DNA from: Candidatus Curtissbacteria bacterium RIFCSPHIGHO2_12_FULL_41_17
Lineage (GTDB): Bacteria > Patescibacteriota > Microgenomatia > Curtissbacterales > GWA2-41-24
NCBI GenBank assembly: GCA_001774945.1
Contig: MFBL01000012.1
Span: 1 to 7,711 of the forward strand
Reading direction: 5' to 3'
Length of the DNA: 7,711 nucleotides
Translations under genes and position numbers: made by a program
In this document: piece after piece, positions 1 to 5,778 of the stretch
Layout of the letters: the number at the start of each line of letters is the position of its first letter
How positions within the stretch are numbered: the stretch's first letter is position 1
The notes under the pieces: generated by a model
Told to the model about the DNA's origin: nothing
The model's database searches: none
Seen by the model: only the letters and a program-made list of their open reading frames with translations

Positions 1-254
1 TGTCCGTCGATTAATTGGTAATTGACGATACTAATTTCTACATTAAACCTTTCGCCAAGGGCTGTTTCCAGATTGCGCCTAATTGCTTGCTCGAACTGAA
101 CTTGTCTTCTTTCGTACTCATTAGTAGGTAGAGCCTGTTTTAGGTTATCTAAGTGAGCTGCTGCGTCTAAATCAAGATTGGGATCGTATCCAAGGATTTG
201 CCTGGTTTCTAGTTTCCGGTTTCTAGTTTCTGGTAATATTGTTCTCTCAACCAT
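1..254 (-). CDS. Unidentified ORF controlled by a cobalamin riboswitch (5' part only; runs off the left edge)
   Basis: An open frame of 84 codons starts with ATG at 254 and continues past the window edge without a stop. The start is well supported: the minus-strand sequence AGGAGG lies at 267-262, seven bases before the ATG. The visible protein is hydrophilic, has no signal peptide or membrane segment, and looks helical and charged around EYERRQVQFEQAIRRNLETA, then turns to a beta-like stretch (FNVEISIVNYQLIDG). Residues 9-18 (ETRNRKLETR) are encoded by two 14-bp tandem repeat units, so the extreme N-terminus is probably not a conserved domain. I do not recognise the family. The cobalamin riboswitch in front implies a role tied to B12, either a B12-dependent enzyme or its B12-independent substitute, or uptake. 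Class II ribonucleotide reductase is a reasonable prior for this kind of organism, but nothing in these 84 residues proves it. Confidence 0.75.
   Translation of the reverse strand, partial: MVERTILPETRNRKLETRQILGYDPNLDLDAAAHLDNLKQALPTNEYERRQVQFEQAIRRNLETALGERFNVEISIVNYQLIDG
204..233. repeat. Two tandem 14-bp units inside the coding start of the left-edge gene
   Basis: GGTTTCTAGTTTCC (204-217) is followed directly by GGTTTCTAGTTTCT (218-231) and then GG. The units differ at one base. They are read in frame on the minus strand as part of residues 9-18 of the partial gene. Because 14 is not a multiple of three, the two copies are read in different phases, yet neither produces a stop. Confidence 0.85.
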
Positions 255-428
255 TAAAAAACCTCCTCATGACCCGAGAAGGTTTAATCGCTGTTTCTTA
301 GACAGTTATCCTGCTCGGGAATTGTAGATCCTCCTAGTCTTAGCACTTGGCTTTTCAATACTATTCGTATACGCCTAGTGCTGCGACTTTAGGAGGACTT
401 CGTCATCCTTCGCATAAAGCTACGGATG
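255..428 (-). promoter_or_regulatory. Candidate expression platform of the cobalamin riboswitch
   Basis: Between the B12 box and the ATG at 254 lie three hairpins on the minus strand. One has the stem GTCATCC/GGATGAC (about 429-401). A long one has arms CCTCCT...AGCACTAGGC and GCCAAGTGCT...AGGAGG (396-330). A third has CCCGAG/CTCGGG (319-272). The CCTCCT at 396-391 is complementary both to AGGAGG at 335-330 and to the real Shine-Dalgarno AGGAGG at 267-262, so two exclusive pairings are possible. This fits control of translation. There is no stem followed directly by a U-run before the ATG, so a transcription terminator is less likely. The switching itself is inferred. Confidence 0.55.
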
Positions 429-606
429 ACTCGGCGGTTTTCGGACTTTCCCACGTTCATGTAAACTGAACGTGGTTCACCGTTGCGGCACAGTTGGGGA
501 GTTTTCCTCCTTCGTCAAGACTTCGGAAGGACGAAGCACCCCATTCCCCGCTTGTCCCGCACTTTCTGTGCGGGGCTTATGAGCGTTAAATTGTTAGTTC
601 CACAGT
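429..606 (-). ncRNA. Cobalamin (B12) riboswitch aptamer
   Basis: Read on the minus strand, the segment carries the conserved pieces of the cobalamin riboswitch in the right order. GGGGAAT at about 551-545 is followed by a P4-like stem (GGGG with CCCC) enclosing a P5-like stem (CTTCGTC pairing with GACGAAG). The P6/J6-3 core ACTGTGCCGCAACGGT is at about 496-481. A strong hairpin (ACCACGTTC with GAACGTGG) follows, then the B12 box AAAGTCCGAAAACCGCC at 449-433, matching the family form AAGYCNGAAGACCTGCC. ACT and GTGG at 606-600 can pair with CCGC and AGT around 437-429 to close P2 and P1. The family binds adenosylcobalamin or related cobalamins and normally represses the gene downstream. Alternatives considered were RNase P RNA and intron cores, which lack this set of motifs. 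The 5' end is approximate. TTGATC at 630-625 is a possible -35 box. Confidence 0.87.
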
Positions 607-626
607 AGCATGGATATTTTTGGAGA

Positions 627-1139
627 TCAAGGGGTACAACCGTCAGGTAAACTGCTCAAATTTGGATTTGCTTTCCTCAAATTTCTATCCCTAATTAAAA
701 ATCTTATAGGAAGGTCACAGAGGTCGGAATTTTGAAGGCCAAACTTTAAAAACCAATCTTGGGCTTGTTTCTTAGCAGTTTTGGCAGGTTCTTTTAAAAT
801 TGTGATGAAGAATACATTTGGCGCAGGAATGTATTCAATTTCATATAAATCAGTTTTGGCAAGAAGCAGATCGCCATTTCTATTTTCAATCTGTGAAGAA
901 ATAATTTTTTGACGAATTTGCTGAACGTTGGTTGGCAATTCTTCTGGTTTTGTTGAAGGAGGAGAAATTTTATTGAGTTGTCCTTGTTTGGGTATTGACT
1001 GAAACTCTTGATCTACGCTGATGTTTTTTTTATTAACTCTAAATATTAAATAAATCGAGACGGTTATAAGTGTCAAGATTACCACTATAGATACAAGTAA
1101 TAGTGGCGTAAAAACTTTTCTGTATTGAGTTAGATTCAT
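627..1139 (-). CDS. Small single-pass membrane protein of unknown function
   Basis: I chose the ATG at 1139, one base after the stop codon of the 839-codon gene upstream. The frame is open back to 1196, but those extra codons overlap the upstream gene by 56 bases and no start there has a Shine-Dalgarno either. The 170-residue product has a short basic N-tail (TQYRK), one strong membrane helix at about residues 11-33, then a soluble part that starts with a Pro/Gln/Lys-rich linker. A compact mixed region follows (around YEIEYIPAPNVFFITILKEP) and the tail has two cysteines. I do not recognise the soluble domain. Its position directly after a secreted wall-hydrolase-like protein and a pilin array suggests an accessory part of the same envelope machine, possibly a bitopic scaffold. 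That role is inferred from context only. Confidence 0.7.
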   Translation of the reverse strand: MNLTQYRKVFTPLLLVSIVVILTLITVSIYLIFRVNKKNISVDQEFQSIPKQGQLNKISPPSTKPEELPTNVQQIRQKIISSQIENRNGDLLLAKTDLYEIEYIPAPNVFFITILKEPAKTAKKQAQDWFLKFGLQNSDLCDLPIRFLIRDRNLRKANPNLSSLPDGCTP

Positions 1140-1140
1140 A

Positions 1141-3660
1141 TTAATAGCTGCATTGCCAATAGCCTGATCCATTTTGACCAAGGAGGCCAATGGCATTGTT
1201 TGTTTGTTGTCTCCATTCTACGTTACCGAAATCATAGGTACTATTAGCTAAGCCGGTGCTTCCCATTTGATAAAGACCCCATGCCCCATTTGGATCAGGA
1301 GCGTGAAAGTCTTCAGTCGGATCACCTGTTAGCCAATCATTTGGTTTATAGCTGCTTTCACAGGCAACAATTTTGTAGTACCACCAGTCAACAGCTCCGA
1401 CAGCTGAACCGGCTGGAGCTTTGGTTTGGAGATACTGATAGAGATTGTTTTGGCTGTAATCACAATTTGGATCACCAAAATTACCTTGAGGAGAGTTAGA
1501 AACATCGTATTTGCCACTGCAATCTGGTCCTGTACCGCCAGGCGGTAAACCGCCTCCAGGCGGGCCTCCGGGTTGGGCGGCGGCTTTGAGGTTGCAGCCT
1601 TCTTTGTCGATATTGGTGTTTTCTTGAAGTGCCCGGGGTTTTAGCGAAATGTCGCGGGTAAAAACTTTTGCGCAGTCGGTTGCGCCGATAAAGCGCTGTT
1701 TGGCATCGTTTGAAGTTGCCCCTAGAACACTACTTTTGGCTCCAAGAACGCCAGTTGCCACCTCACCGGGCAAATTCTTGCCGATAAGTGTGGCGGTACA
1801 CTTTTCAAATACGGCATAAGGGTCAGGCATGCCAAATGAGCTTAGCGCGCAATATTTAACTCCAGGAATACTGAGGAAATCTTTACATTCTTGTCCATTA
1901 CCGTTTTGCAGACAGGCGTCAAGCCCTTTCTTGGCTTGTTCCGAACCCGGTTTCGGGAAAAGCACGTCATAAATTGCCTTGGGAATAAAATTGGAATAAA
2001 TCCCGGGCCGTCCGCTTTTTTGTGGCGAAATGACACCTTGTTGGTCGTCTTCATTGGAATACAAAGTGTTATTCCAGATTTCGGCAAGAAAAGGGATTCT
2101 AAAAACCGGGAAAACCCTGATTGTGGTGATGCAGGTGTAAGTGCCGTCGCCGTTGTCGTCGCAGGGATCGTTCCAATTGGGGTTCTCTTGTTTCCAGTAA
2201 GAAATTGGATTATTTGCGCTGTTTGTCGGGTCGTCGGGGATATTGAGACTTACCTGTCCGGTTACGGTGAAAGTACAGCGGACATTCTGGCCTTTATTTA
2301 AATTGTTTGGGTCGTTTGGGTTGGGGTTAGAACACTCACCAGGCTGGATTTGAAGCTGGGGAGGGTCTTCGGAGTTGTAAGTGGGAACTGCACAGAAAGG
2401 AGCAGTACCCTCCTTGCCCTCGGCCAGGACTTTAATACAAGGTACAGGCGTCGGTGTGGGCGCGGGGGTTGTCGCAGAAGCAGTTTTTACTGGATTTAAG
2501 ATTCTAAACGAAGTCTGGGTTGCGCCTCTTAATTTTTTAATCAAGGTTTTGGAGGCGCCCGTTAAAATTTCTTTGCATTTTTGAAGAAAGCCGGAAAGCA
2601 CGTTGCCGGGGGCTTGGGCAGTTTGCGTGTAGGATCTTAAGCAGTTATCGGGGTCATCAGGATTAGGGCCGGAGCCATGGCGAAAGGACTGGGCGGCGCA
2701 AGGGACTACAATCTGGTTCAGCTGGCCGGAGAGGGAAACTGTCCTTTTAAATTCCGGCATCACAAATTCGATTGGTGTTCTTAAGACTTTCGGTTTGGGG
2801 CAGAAGCCGTTTGGACTGGTGCCGTTTTTAAGCCAATCAAAGGTTGTATTGCCCGAAAATGCCCGAAATTCCAGATAGCCCTTGTAAAACTCACTGTAGT
2901 TTGTTGGGATTTTGGGCCAGTATTTACCCCAGGTTTCTTGCCACTGCTTAATAGTAGCTTCGTCAGCGCCGGGTGGAGGTGGTTCGGGAGGATTTGGAAA
3001 GTTCAGTTCGGTAATCATCTGGTAGATAGTTACAGGGTCGTCTTTATTGGAATTTTCAATGTCAGTGTACTTAGCGGAAGCTTCCGGCAGATGCGGGTGC
3101 TGCCAGATATATTCGACGTATTTAACCCTTTGAGGATCAATTAACGTTTTGGGGGCAATTTTTACGGCGGAACCCTGATACTTGTTAAAGTCCTGAGAGT
3201 TAAGGTTGAGGACGTTTTCTTTTTGGTGAGGATCGTCCTGAAAATTGCCTTCAAGATAATTAGAATTAGTGGCGCCGAAGACCGCCTGAAGCTTAGCAAA
3301 ATCAACTTCAAAGGTGGTACTGATATTGATGTCGACTGACTGACCAGGTGTACCTGTTATCCTGTCAGGAGGATCTTTTGGAGTAGTAAATTTATATGGA
3401 GCATCTCCGTTCTCTCCGGTAACGTAGTTATCGGTCAGCTGATACGTGCCGATGGCGTTAGTGCAAGGTGCAGGGCTTGGTTCGGCAGGATTGTCAACCG
3501 GTGAGGCATGGTCGGCGAAGGCGGGGCGGGCGAGAAGAGTCAAAGTGAGAAGTGAAAAGAGGAGAGTAAGTAGAAGAACAATTGACCATTGACCATTGAC
3601 CCTTCGGCTTCGCTCAGGGCGAGCGATTAACGAAAATAAAACGGCAGCGATTTTTCCCAT
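1141..3660 (-). CDS. Large secreted Cys/Pro-rich protein with C-terminal lysozyme-like (lytic transglycosylase-type) domain
   Basis: The product is 839 residues. Residues 1-49 form an exported leader: hydrophobic residues 1-13, an inserted RPERSRRVNGQWS block at 14-26 encoded by short repeats, then a long hydrophobic run ending AFA before D50. The body is cysteine-rich and Asn/Asp/Pro-rich with no clear family match. A Thr/Pro linker (TTPAPTPTPVP) lies in its middle and a Gly/Pro linker at about 697-710. The C-terminal 100 residues look lysozyme-like: CESSY with the probable catalytic Glu768, then GAWGLYQM at 792-799, as in SLT transglycosylases and Rpf-type proteins. C767 and C837 could form a disulfide as in Rpf. 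A VirB1-like job, opening peptidoglycan for the pilus-like machine, is the likely role. The gene follows the pilin array after 165 bases and ends one base before the next start. There is no normal Shine-Dalgarno before the ATG. Confidence 0.85.
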   Translation of the reverse strand: MGKIAAVLFSLIARPERSRRVNGQWSIVLLLTLLFSLLTLTLLARPAFADHASPVDNPAEPSPAPCTNAIGTYQLTDNYVTGENGDAPYKFTTPKDPPDRITGTPGQSVDINISTTFEVDFAKLQAVFGATNSNYLEGNFQDDPHQKENVLNLNSQDFNKYQGSAVKIAPKTLIDPQRVKYVEYIWQHPHLPEASAKYTDIENSNKDDPVTIYQMITELNFPNPPEPPPPGADEATIKQWQETWGKYWPKIPTNYSEFYKGYLEFRAFSGNTTFDWLKNGTSPNGFCPKPKVLRTPIEFVMPEFKRTVSLSGQLNQIVVPCAAQSFRHGSGPNPDDPDNCLRSYTQTAQAPGNVLSGFLQKCKEILTGASKTLIKKLRGATQTSFRILNPVKTASATTPAPTPTPVPCIKVLAEGKEGTAPFCAVPTYNSEDPPQLQIQPGECSNPNPNDPNNLNKGQNVRCTFTVTGQVSLNIPDDPTNSANNPISYWKQENPNWNDPCDDNGDGTYTCITTIRVFPVFRIPFLAEIWNNTLYSNEDDQQGVISPQKSGRPGIYSNFIPKAIYDVLFPKPGSEQAKKGLDACLQNGNGQECKDFLSIPGVKYCALSSFGMPDPYAVFEKCTATLIGKNLPGEVATGVLGAKSSVLGATSNDAKQRFIGATDCAKVFTRDISLKPRALQENTNIDKEGCNLKAAAQPGGPPGGGLPPGGTGPDCSGKYDVSNSPQGNFGDPNCDYSQNNLYQYLQTKAPAGSAVGAVDWWYYKIVACESSYKPNDWLTGDPTEDFHAPDPNGAWGLYQMGSTGLANSTYDFGNVEWRQQTNNAIGLLGQNGSGYWQCSY
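3581..3601. repeat. Three perfect heptamers ATTGACC inside the leader coding region
   Basis: ATTGACC is repeated at 3581-3587, 3588-3594 and 3595-3601 without interruption. On the minus strand it encodes part of the VNGQWSIV segment in the signal region of the 839-residue protein. It abuts the REP-like element at 3601. Confidence 0.9.
3601..3625. repeat. REP-like CCTTCG...GCTCAGG element within a coding start
   Basis: CCTTCGGCTTCGCTCAGGGC is followed by GAGCG. The second half can fold as CGCTC-AGGGC-GAGCG (3611-3625). Similar elements occur here at 3661, 6958 and 6990. On the minus strand it is translated as ARPERSRR, a peptide typical of ORFs that run through this repeat family. Confidence 0.8.
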
Positions 3661-3686
3661 CCTTCGATTGCACTCAGGACAAGTGC
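3661..3686. repeat. REP-like element directly upstream of the 839-codon gene
   Basis: CCTTCGATTGCACTCAGGAC continues into AAGTGC. It contains the small hairpin GCACT-CAGGACA-AGTGC (3670-3686). It touches the ATG at 3660, so it occupies the place where a ribosome binding site would be expected and it lies in the same orientation as the copy at 3601. Confidence 0.8.
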
Positions 3687-3697
3687 AGGCTATTTCT

Positions 3698-3706
3698 AGT
3701 ATATCA
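3698..3706 (-). promoter_or_regulatory. Candidate extended -10 promoter for the 839-codon gene
   Basis: The minus strand reads TGATATACT at 3706-3698, close to the extended -10 form TGNTATAAT. It would start transcription roughly 30 bases before the ATG at 3660. No good -35 box is seen, which an extended -10 can tolerate. This would allow the wall-hydrolase gene to be expressed separately from the pilins. Confidence 0.35.
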
Positions 3707-3727
3707 GTTAAGAAGCGTAAATGGGTT

Positions 3728-3801
3728 AAGGTAACGATTCCCGTTTCGTTTAGTGGTTACGTTAAACGTAAAACCCCTCACGATACGGGCTTCGTAACCT
3801 T
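3728..3801. repeat. Long imperfect inverted repeat between the pilin array and the wall-hydrolase gene
   Basis: The arms 3728-3748 and 3781-3801 are 21 bases long and match as an inverted repeat at about 17 positions. The 32-base loop contains a second, nested palindrome ACGTTAAACGT (3759-3769), extendable through GGTT and AACC. There is no strong T-run directly after it on the minus strand, so a simple intrinsic terminator is unlikely. It could be an attenuator, an RNA-stability hairpin or a decayed mobile repeat. Confidence 0.65.
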
Positions 3802-3825
3802 TCAACGATCAACGTCTTTTTGTGT

Positions 3826-4170
3826 TTAATTAACGTCGGCGGGCAGTTCGATATTGGTAACGTTTGCACCCGTGATATTTTGTACAAGCTGGAGAATAAG
3901 CCAGGCGGAAACGACAAGAATAATGCCGATGACCGCATAAGTAAGAGTTCCGCGGGCGGCACCGACGGCTTTAGGATCGCCGCCGGAAGTTAGAAATTGG
4001 TAGCCGCCAAATAAAAGCATCACAAAAAAAGCAATTCCGGCGGCAGGCGCCAAGAGTTTAATAATGTTTTCGATTATTTGAACAATTCCGGAAAGCTGGG
4101 CAGGATCTTTCGCATAAACAGGAGTTGCTAATAAAAGCAGATAAACTGCTAAAAATAGAAGTATTACCAT
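3826..4170 (-). CDS. Two-helix type IV secretion pilin-like protein (paralogue 6, last in array)
   Basis: The 114-residue product has a signal peptide ending VYA after residue 20. A first membrane helix lies at about 39-60, a polar loop TSGGDPKAVGAAR at 61-73, a second helix at about 75-97 and a short polar tail. This architecture and the GG-x-x-F-x-T-S-G-G-D-P loop fit the VirB2/TrbC-like T4SS pilin family known from candidate-phyla bacteria. It starts three bases after the stop of the preceding paralogue, so the two are probably translated together. It has no clear Shine-Dalgarno of its own. Of the six, this copy and the one at 5042 share the loop most closely (TSGGDPK), with an adjacent TYA-IGI second helix. 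Expected role: membrane-inserted subunit of a pilus or secretion channel. Confidence 0.85.
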   Translation of the reverse strand: MVILLFLAVYLLLLATPVYAKDPAQLSGIVQIIENIIKLLAPAAGIAFFVMLLFGGYQFLTSGGDPKAVGAARGTLTYAVIGIILVVSAWLILQLVQNITGANVTNIELPADVN

Positions 4171-4173
4171 CGG

Positions 4174-4572
4174 CTACTGCTGATTATATGTCGGTATGTT
4201 AACCCCGCCGGTAATGATATCAAAACCAAAGAATATCTCAACCAGACGGATAATTGCGTAAGCGACTAAAACTACCACCAGACCGATTAAGGCTGCAGTG
4301 ATCATGTTTCTGGCCGAAGCTACTCCTTTTTCGTCACCGCCTGCGGTAATCCAACGGATGCCGCCGATTAAAAGCATCACAAACGCTGCTACAAAGGCCA
4401 CTACCAAAATAAATCGGATAACTCCGCGAACTACAAGAACGATATTATCTACCTGACCAATAGTTTCACCAGGAACTAAATCGGTGTTTGCGGCCAGTAC
4501 CAAAGCCGGGCTGGCAAGATAAAATGCCTGAACAATAATTGGAGGTATAAATTTGCTGATTTTTTTAAACAT
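4174..4572 (-). CDS. Two-helix type IV secretion pilin-like protein (paralogue 5)
   Basis: The 132-residue product has a basic N-tail (MFKKISK) and a signal peptide ending near VLA/LAA at 27-28. Membrane helices lie at about 52-75 and 89-112, joined by the loop TAGGDEKGVASAR (76-88). The C-terminal tail is FGFDIITGGVNIPTYNQQ. The tail motif I(I/L)TGG is shared with the next upstream paralogue at 4688, which ends EILTGGLKLTQ, so these two form a subgroup. The ATG at 4572 is preceded at a distance by a GGGGGTGAG stretch, a weak and rather far ribosome binding candidate. A 115-base gap with heptamer repeats separates it from the paralogue before it. Confidence 0.85.
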   Translation of the reverse strand: MFKKISKFIPPIIVQAFYLASPALVLAANTDLVPGETIGQVDNIVLVVRGVIRFILVVAFVAAFVMLLIGGIRWITAGGDEKGVASARNMITAALIGLVVVLVAYAIIRLVEIFFGFDIITGGVNIPTYNQQ

Positions 4573-4604
4573 AGGTTTTCTCTCTCACCCCCTTTAAATT
4601 AATT

Positions 4605-4672
4605 GTCTAAAGTCTAATGTCTAACGTCTAATGCTATCTTAGTCCTTCTTTTAAGCTTTAGTCATTAGTCGT
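4605..4672. repeat. Degenerate heptamer tract GTCTAAN in the gap between two pilin genes
   Basis: Four contiguous heptamers GTCTAAA, GTCTAAT, GTCTAAC and GTCTAAT occupy 4605-4632. After a break, TAGTCAT and TAGTCGT follow at 4659-4672. The same heptamer type reappears at 7023-7036. The tract fills most of the intergenic gap. Confidence 0.85.
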
Positions 4673-4687
4673 TTTGCGTTAAGCATT

Positions 4688-5023
4688 CTACTGTGTTAGT
4701 TTAAGGCCTCCGGTAAGGATTTCTACCGCAAAAAAGGTCTCAACTAATTTTATTATAGCAAAAGAGCCCATGACCACAACCATGCCGATTAAGCCCCAGT
4801 AAATCGAAGACCATGACTGGCCGATGGCCTTTTCGTCACCGCCGGAGAAGACAAAGCGCAGACCGGCGATAATTGTCCAGATTAAGGCGATGACAAAGGA
4901 GGCGATTAAAAGAAGCGAAATGCCGTTTCTGATTAAACCGGCGATTGTTGATGTTGGATCGCCGGTGACAGTAACAGCTCCTTCGGGCGGATCAATTGTA
5001 CCTAGTTGGGCTAAGAGTTTCAT
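4688..5023 (-). CDS. Two-helix type IV secretion pilin-like protein (paralogue 4)
   Basis: The 111-residue product has no cleavable signal peptide. A polar N-terminal segment of about 33 residues with Pro, Gly and Thr precedes a membrane helix at about 35-58. The loop FSGGDEKAIGQSW (59-71) and a second helix at about 73-95 follow. The loop keeps SGGD but ends in W where most paralogues have R or Q. The C-terminal EILTGGLKLTQ resembles the tail of the neighbour at 4174. It follows the preceding paralogue by 18 bases, consistent with one transcript. No Shine-Dalgarno is visible before the ATG at 5023. The family assignment rests on architecture, loop motif and neighbours. Confidence 0.82.
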   Translation of the reverse strand: MKLLAQLGTIDPPEGAVTVTGDPTSTIAGLIRNGISLLLIASFVIALIWTIIAGLRFVFSGGDEKAIGQSWSSIYWGLIGMVVVMGSFAIIKLVETFFAVEILTGGLKLTQ

Positions 5024-5041
5024 AATATAATTTTCAATTTA

Positions 5042-5350
5042 TTAAATCTCTACGTTTGACCCCAAAAACGTCTGCAAGGCCTGCAGGATAATAAAGGCTA
5101 AAACGGTAACGGCTATACCAATAATAGCATAAGTAATTGTGGCCTGGGCGGCGGCCAATTTTTTGGGGTCTCCGCCGGAAGTGACAAATTTGATGCCGGC
5201 GATAATTATTAAAATGATGGCGATTGAGCCGGAAATGCCCATGAGAATGGTGACAACTTTGGTGGCGAGAACGCCAAAATCGCCAACAACTCCGGCGGGC
5301 GGGAAATTACCTTCGATATTGCCGGTGACTTGGGCTAAGTAGGTATTCAT
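5042..5350 (-). CDS. Two-helix type IV secretion pilin-like protein (paralogue 3)
   Basis: The 102-residue product is the shortest in the array. It lacks a cleavable signal peptide and starts with a polar stretch (MNTYLAQVTGNIEGNFPPAG). Membrane helices lie at about 34-56 and 71-92, with the loop TSGGDPKKLAAAQ (57-69) between them. A GGA sits a few bases before the ATG, giving a minimal ribosome binding site. Immediately upstream is the AAAAGTC heptamer tract that separates it from the four-helix-bundle gene. Of the array members this is the plainest example of the core pilin, without extra domains, and could be the major subunit, although nothing in the sequence shows relative abundance. Confidence 0.85.
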   Translation of the reverse strand: MNTYLAQVTGNIEGNFPPAGVVGDFGVLATKVVTILMGISGSIAIILIIIAGIKFVTSGGDPKKLAAAQATITYAIIGIAVTVLAFIILQALQTFLGSNVEI

Positions 5351-5364
5351 GTTTCCAATAATTC

Positions 5365-5405
5365 AAAAGTCATAAGTCAAAAGTCAAAAGTGCAAGTCAA
5401 AAGTT
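5365..5405. repeat. Heptamer tract AAAAGTC downstream of the four-helix-bundle gene
   Basis: The units AAAAGTC, ATAAGTC, AAAAGTC, AAAAGTG, a six-base CAAGTC and AAAAGTT run from 5365 to 5405. The tract overlaps the stop codon (5404-5406) of the four-helix-bundle gene. Confidence 0.88.
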
Positions 5406-5778
5406 AAAACTTTTTGTTCTTCAATTTCAGGATGCCGCTGGCGATCATATTTGCTATTTCTGTTACCTCCTTTAACAGGTTCTCGGCTGAATTTCTGTTC
5501 ACGAGATGAGCATCGCGAAGTAAACATAACCAATATTTAGTTTCGTTGGCACTTTTTAGGGCGATTTCATGAAATTTCTTAAATTCCAGTCTTGAGCTTG
5601 CAGCTTTTGCTTCTGTCAAATTTGCGCCTATCGATGTTGCGGAGCGGATTAATTGCCCGATGATAATTTTTGCGGCAATTTTATTCGGTACAGTATCCGC
5701 CAGCGCAATGACGTTTAAGCTGAACTGGTAGCATCTTTTGATCAGGTCAATTTTGAATTTTGAATTGTATTTTTGCAT
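5404..5778 (-). CDS. Four-helix-bundle protein of the S23/IVP family
   Basis: The 124-residue product is all-helical with no membrane segment. It shows the family hallmarks: QLIRSATSIGANLTEA at 42-57 and EFKKFHEIALKSANETKYWL at 65-84, followed by a C-terminal helix and a Lys-rich end. Length and pattern match the small four-helix-bundle family first found in 23S rRNA intervening sequences and structurally related to Avd proteins of diversity-generating retroelements. The function is unknown. Basic residues suggest nucleic-acid contact. It is out of place inside a pilin array. Its N-terminal residues YNSKFKI are encoded by heptamer repeats that run across the start codon, and a repeat tract abuts its stop. 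This suggests it arrived as a cassette. There is no Shine-Dalgarno. Confidence 0.9.
   Translation of the reverse strand: MQKYNSKFKIDLIKRCYQFSLNVIALADTVPNKIAAKIIIGQLIRSATSIGANLTEAKAASSRLEFKKFHEIALKSANETKYWLCLLRDAHLVNRNSAENLLKEVTEIANMIASGILKLKNKKF

Noticed and set aside
272..319. tRNA or intrinsic terminator formed by CCCGAG/CTCGGG
   Set aside because: No T-loop or anticodon arm of normal form. The T-run after the stem is separated from it by the Shine-Dalgarno sequence and lies just before the start codon.
555..575. Stand-alone terminator hairpin (CCCGCAC/GTGCGGG) after the 170-residue gene
   Set aside because: No T-run follows on the minus strand, and the hairpin lies within the riboswitch aptamer, where it can be part of the P3 region.
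255..606. RNase P RNA, group I/II intron or IscB-type guide RNA as explanation of the structured leader
   Set aside because: The GGAAAGTCC motif recalls RNase P, but its other conserved regions are missing. No intron core or IscB-like start is seen. The complete cobalamin motif set fits better.
1281..2584. Plus-strand ORFs of 67-136 codons inside the 839-codon gene
   Set aside because: They lie antisense to a gene with a signal peptide and a recognisable C-terminal domain, have no ribosome binding sites and show no domain pattern.
5365..5405. CRISPR array
   Set aside because: The units are only seven bases long with no spacers between them.
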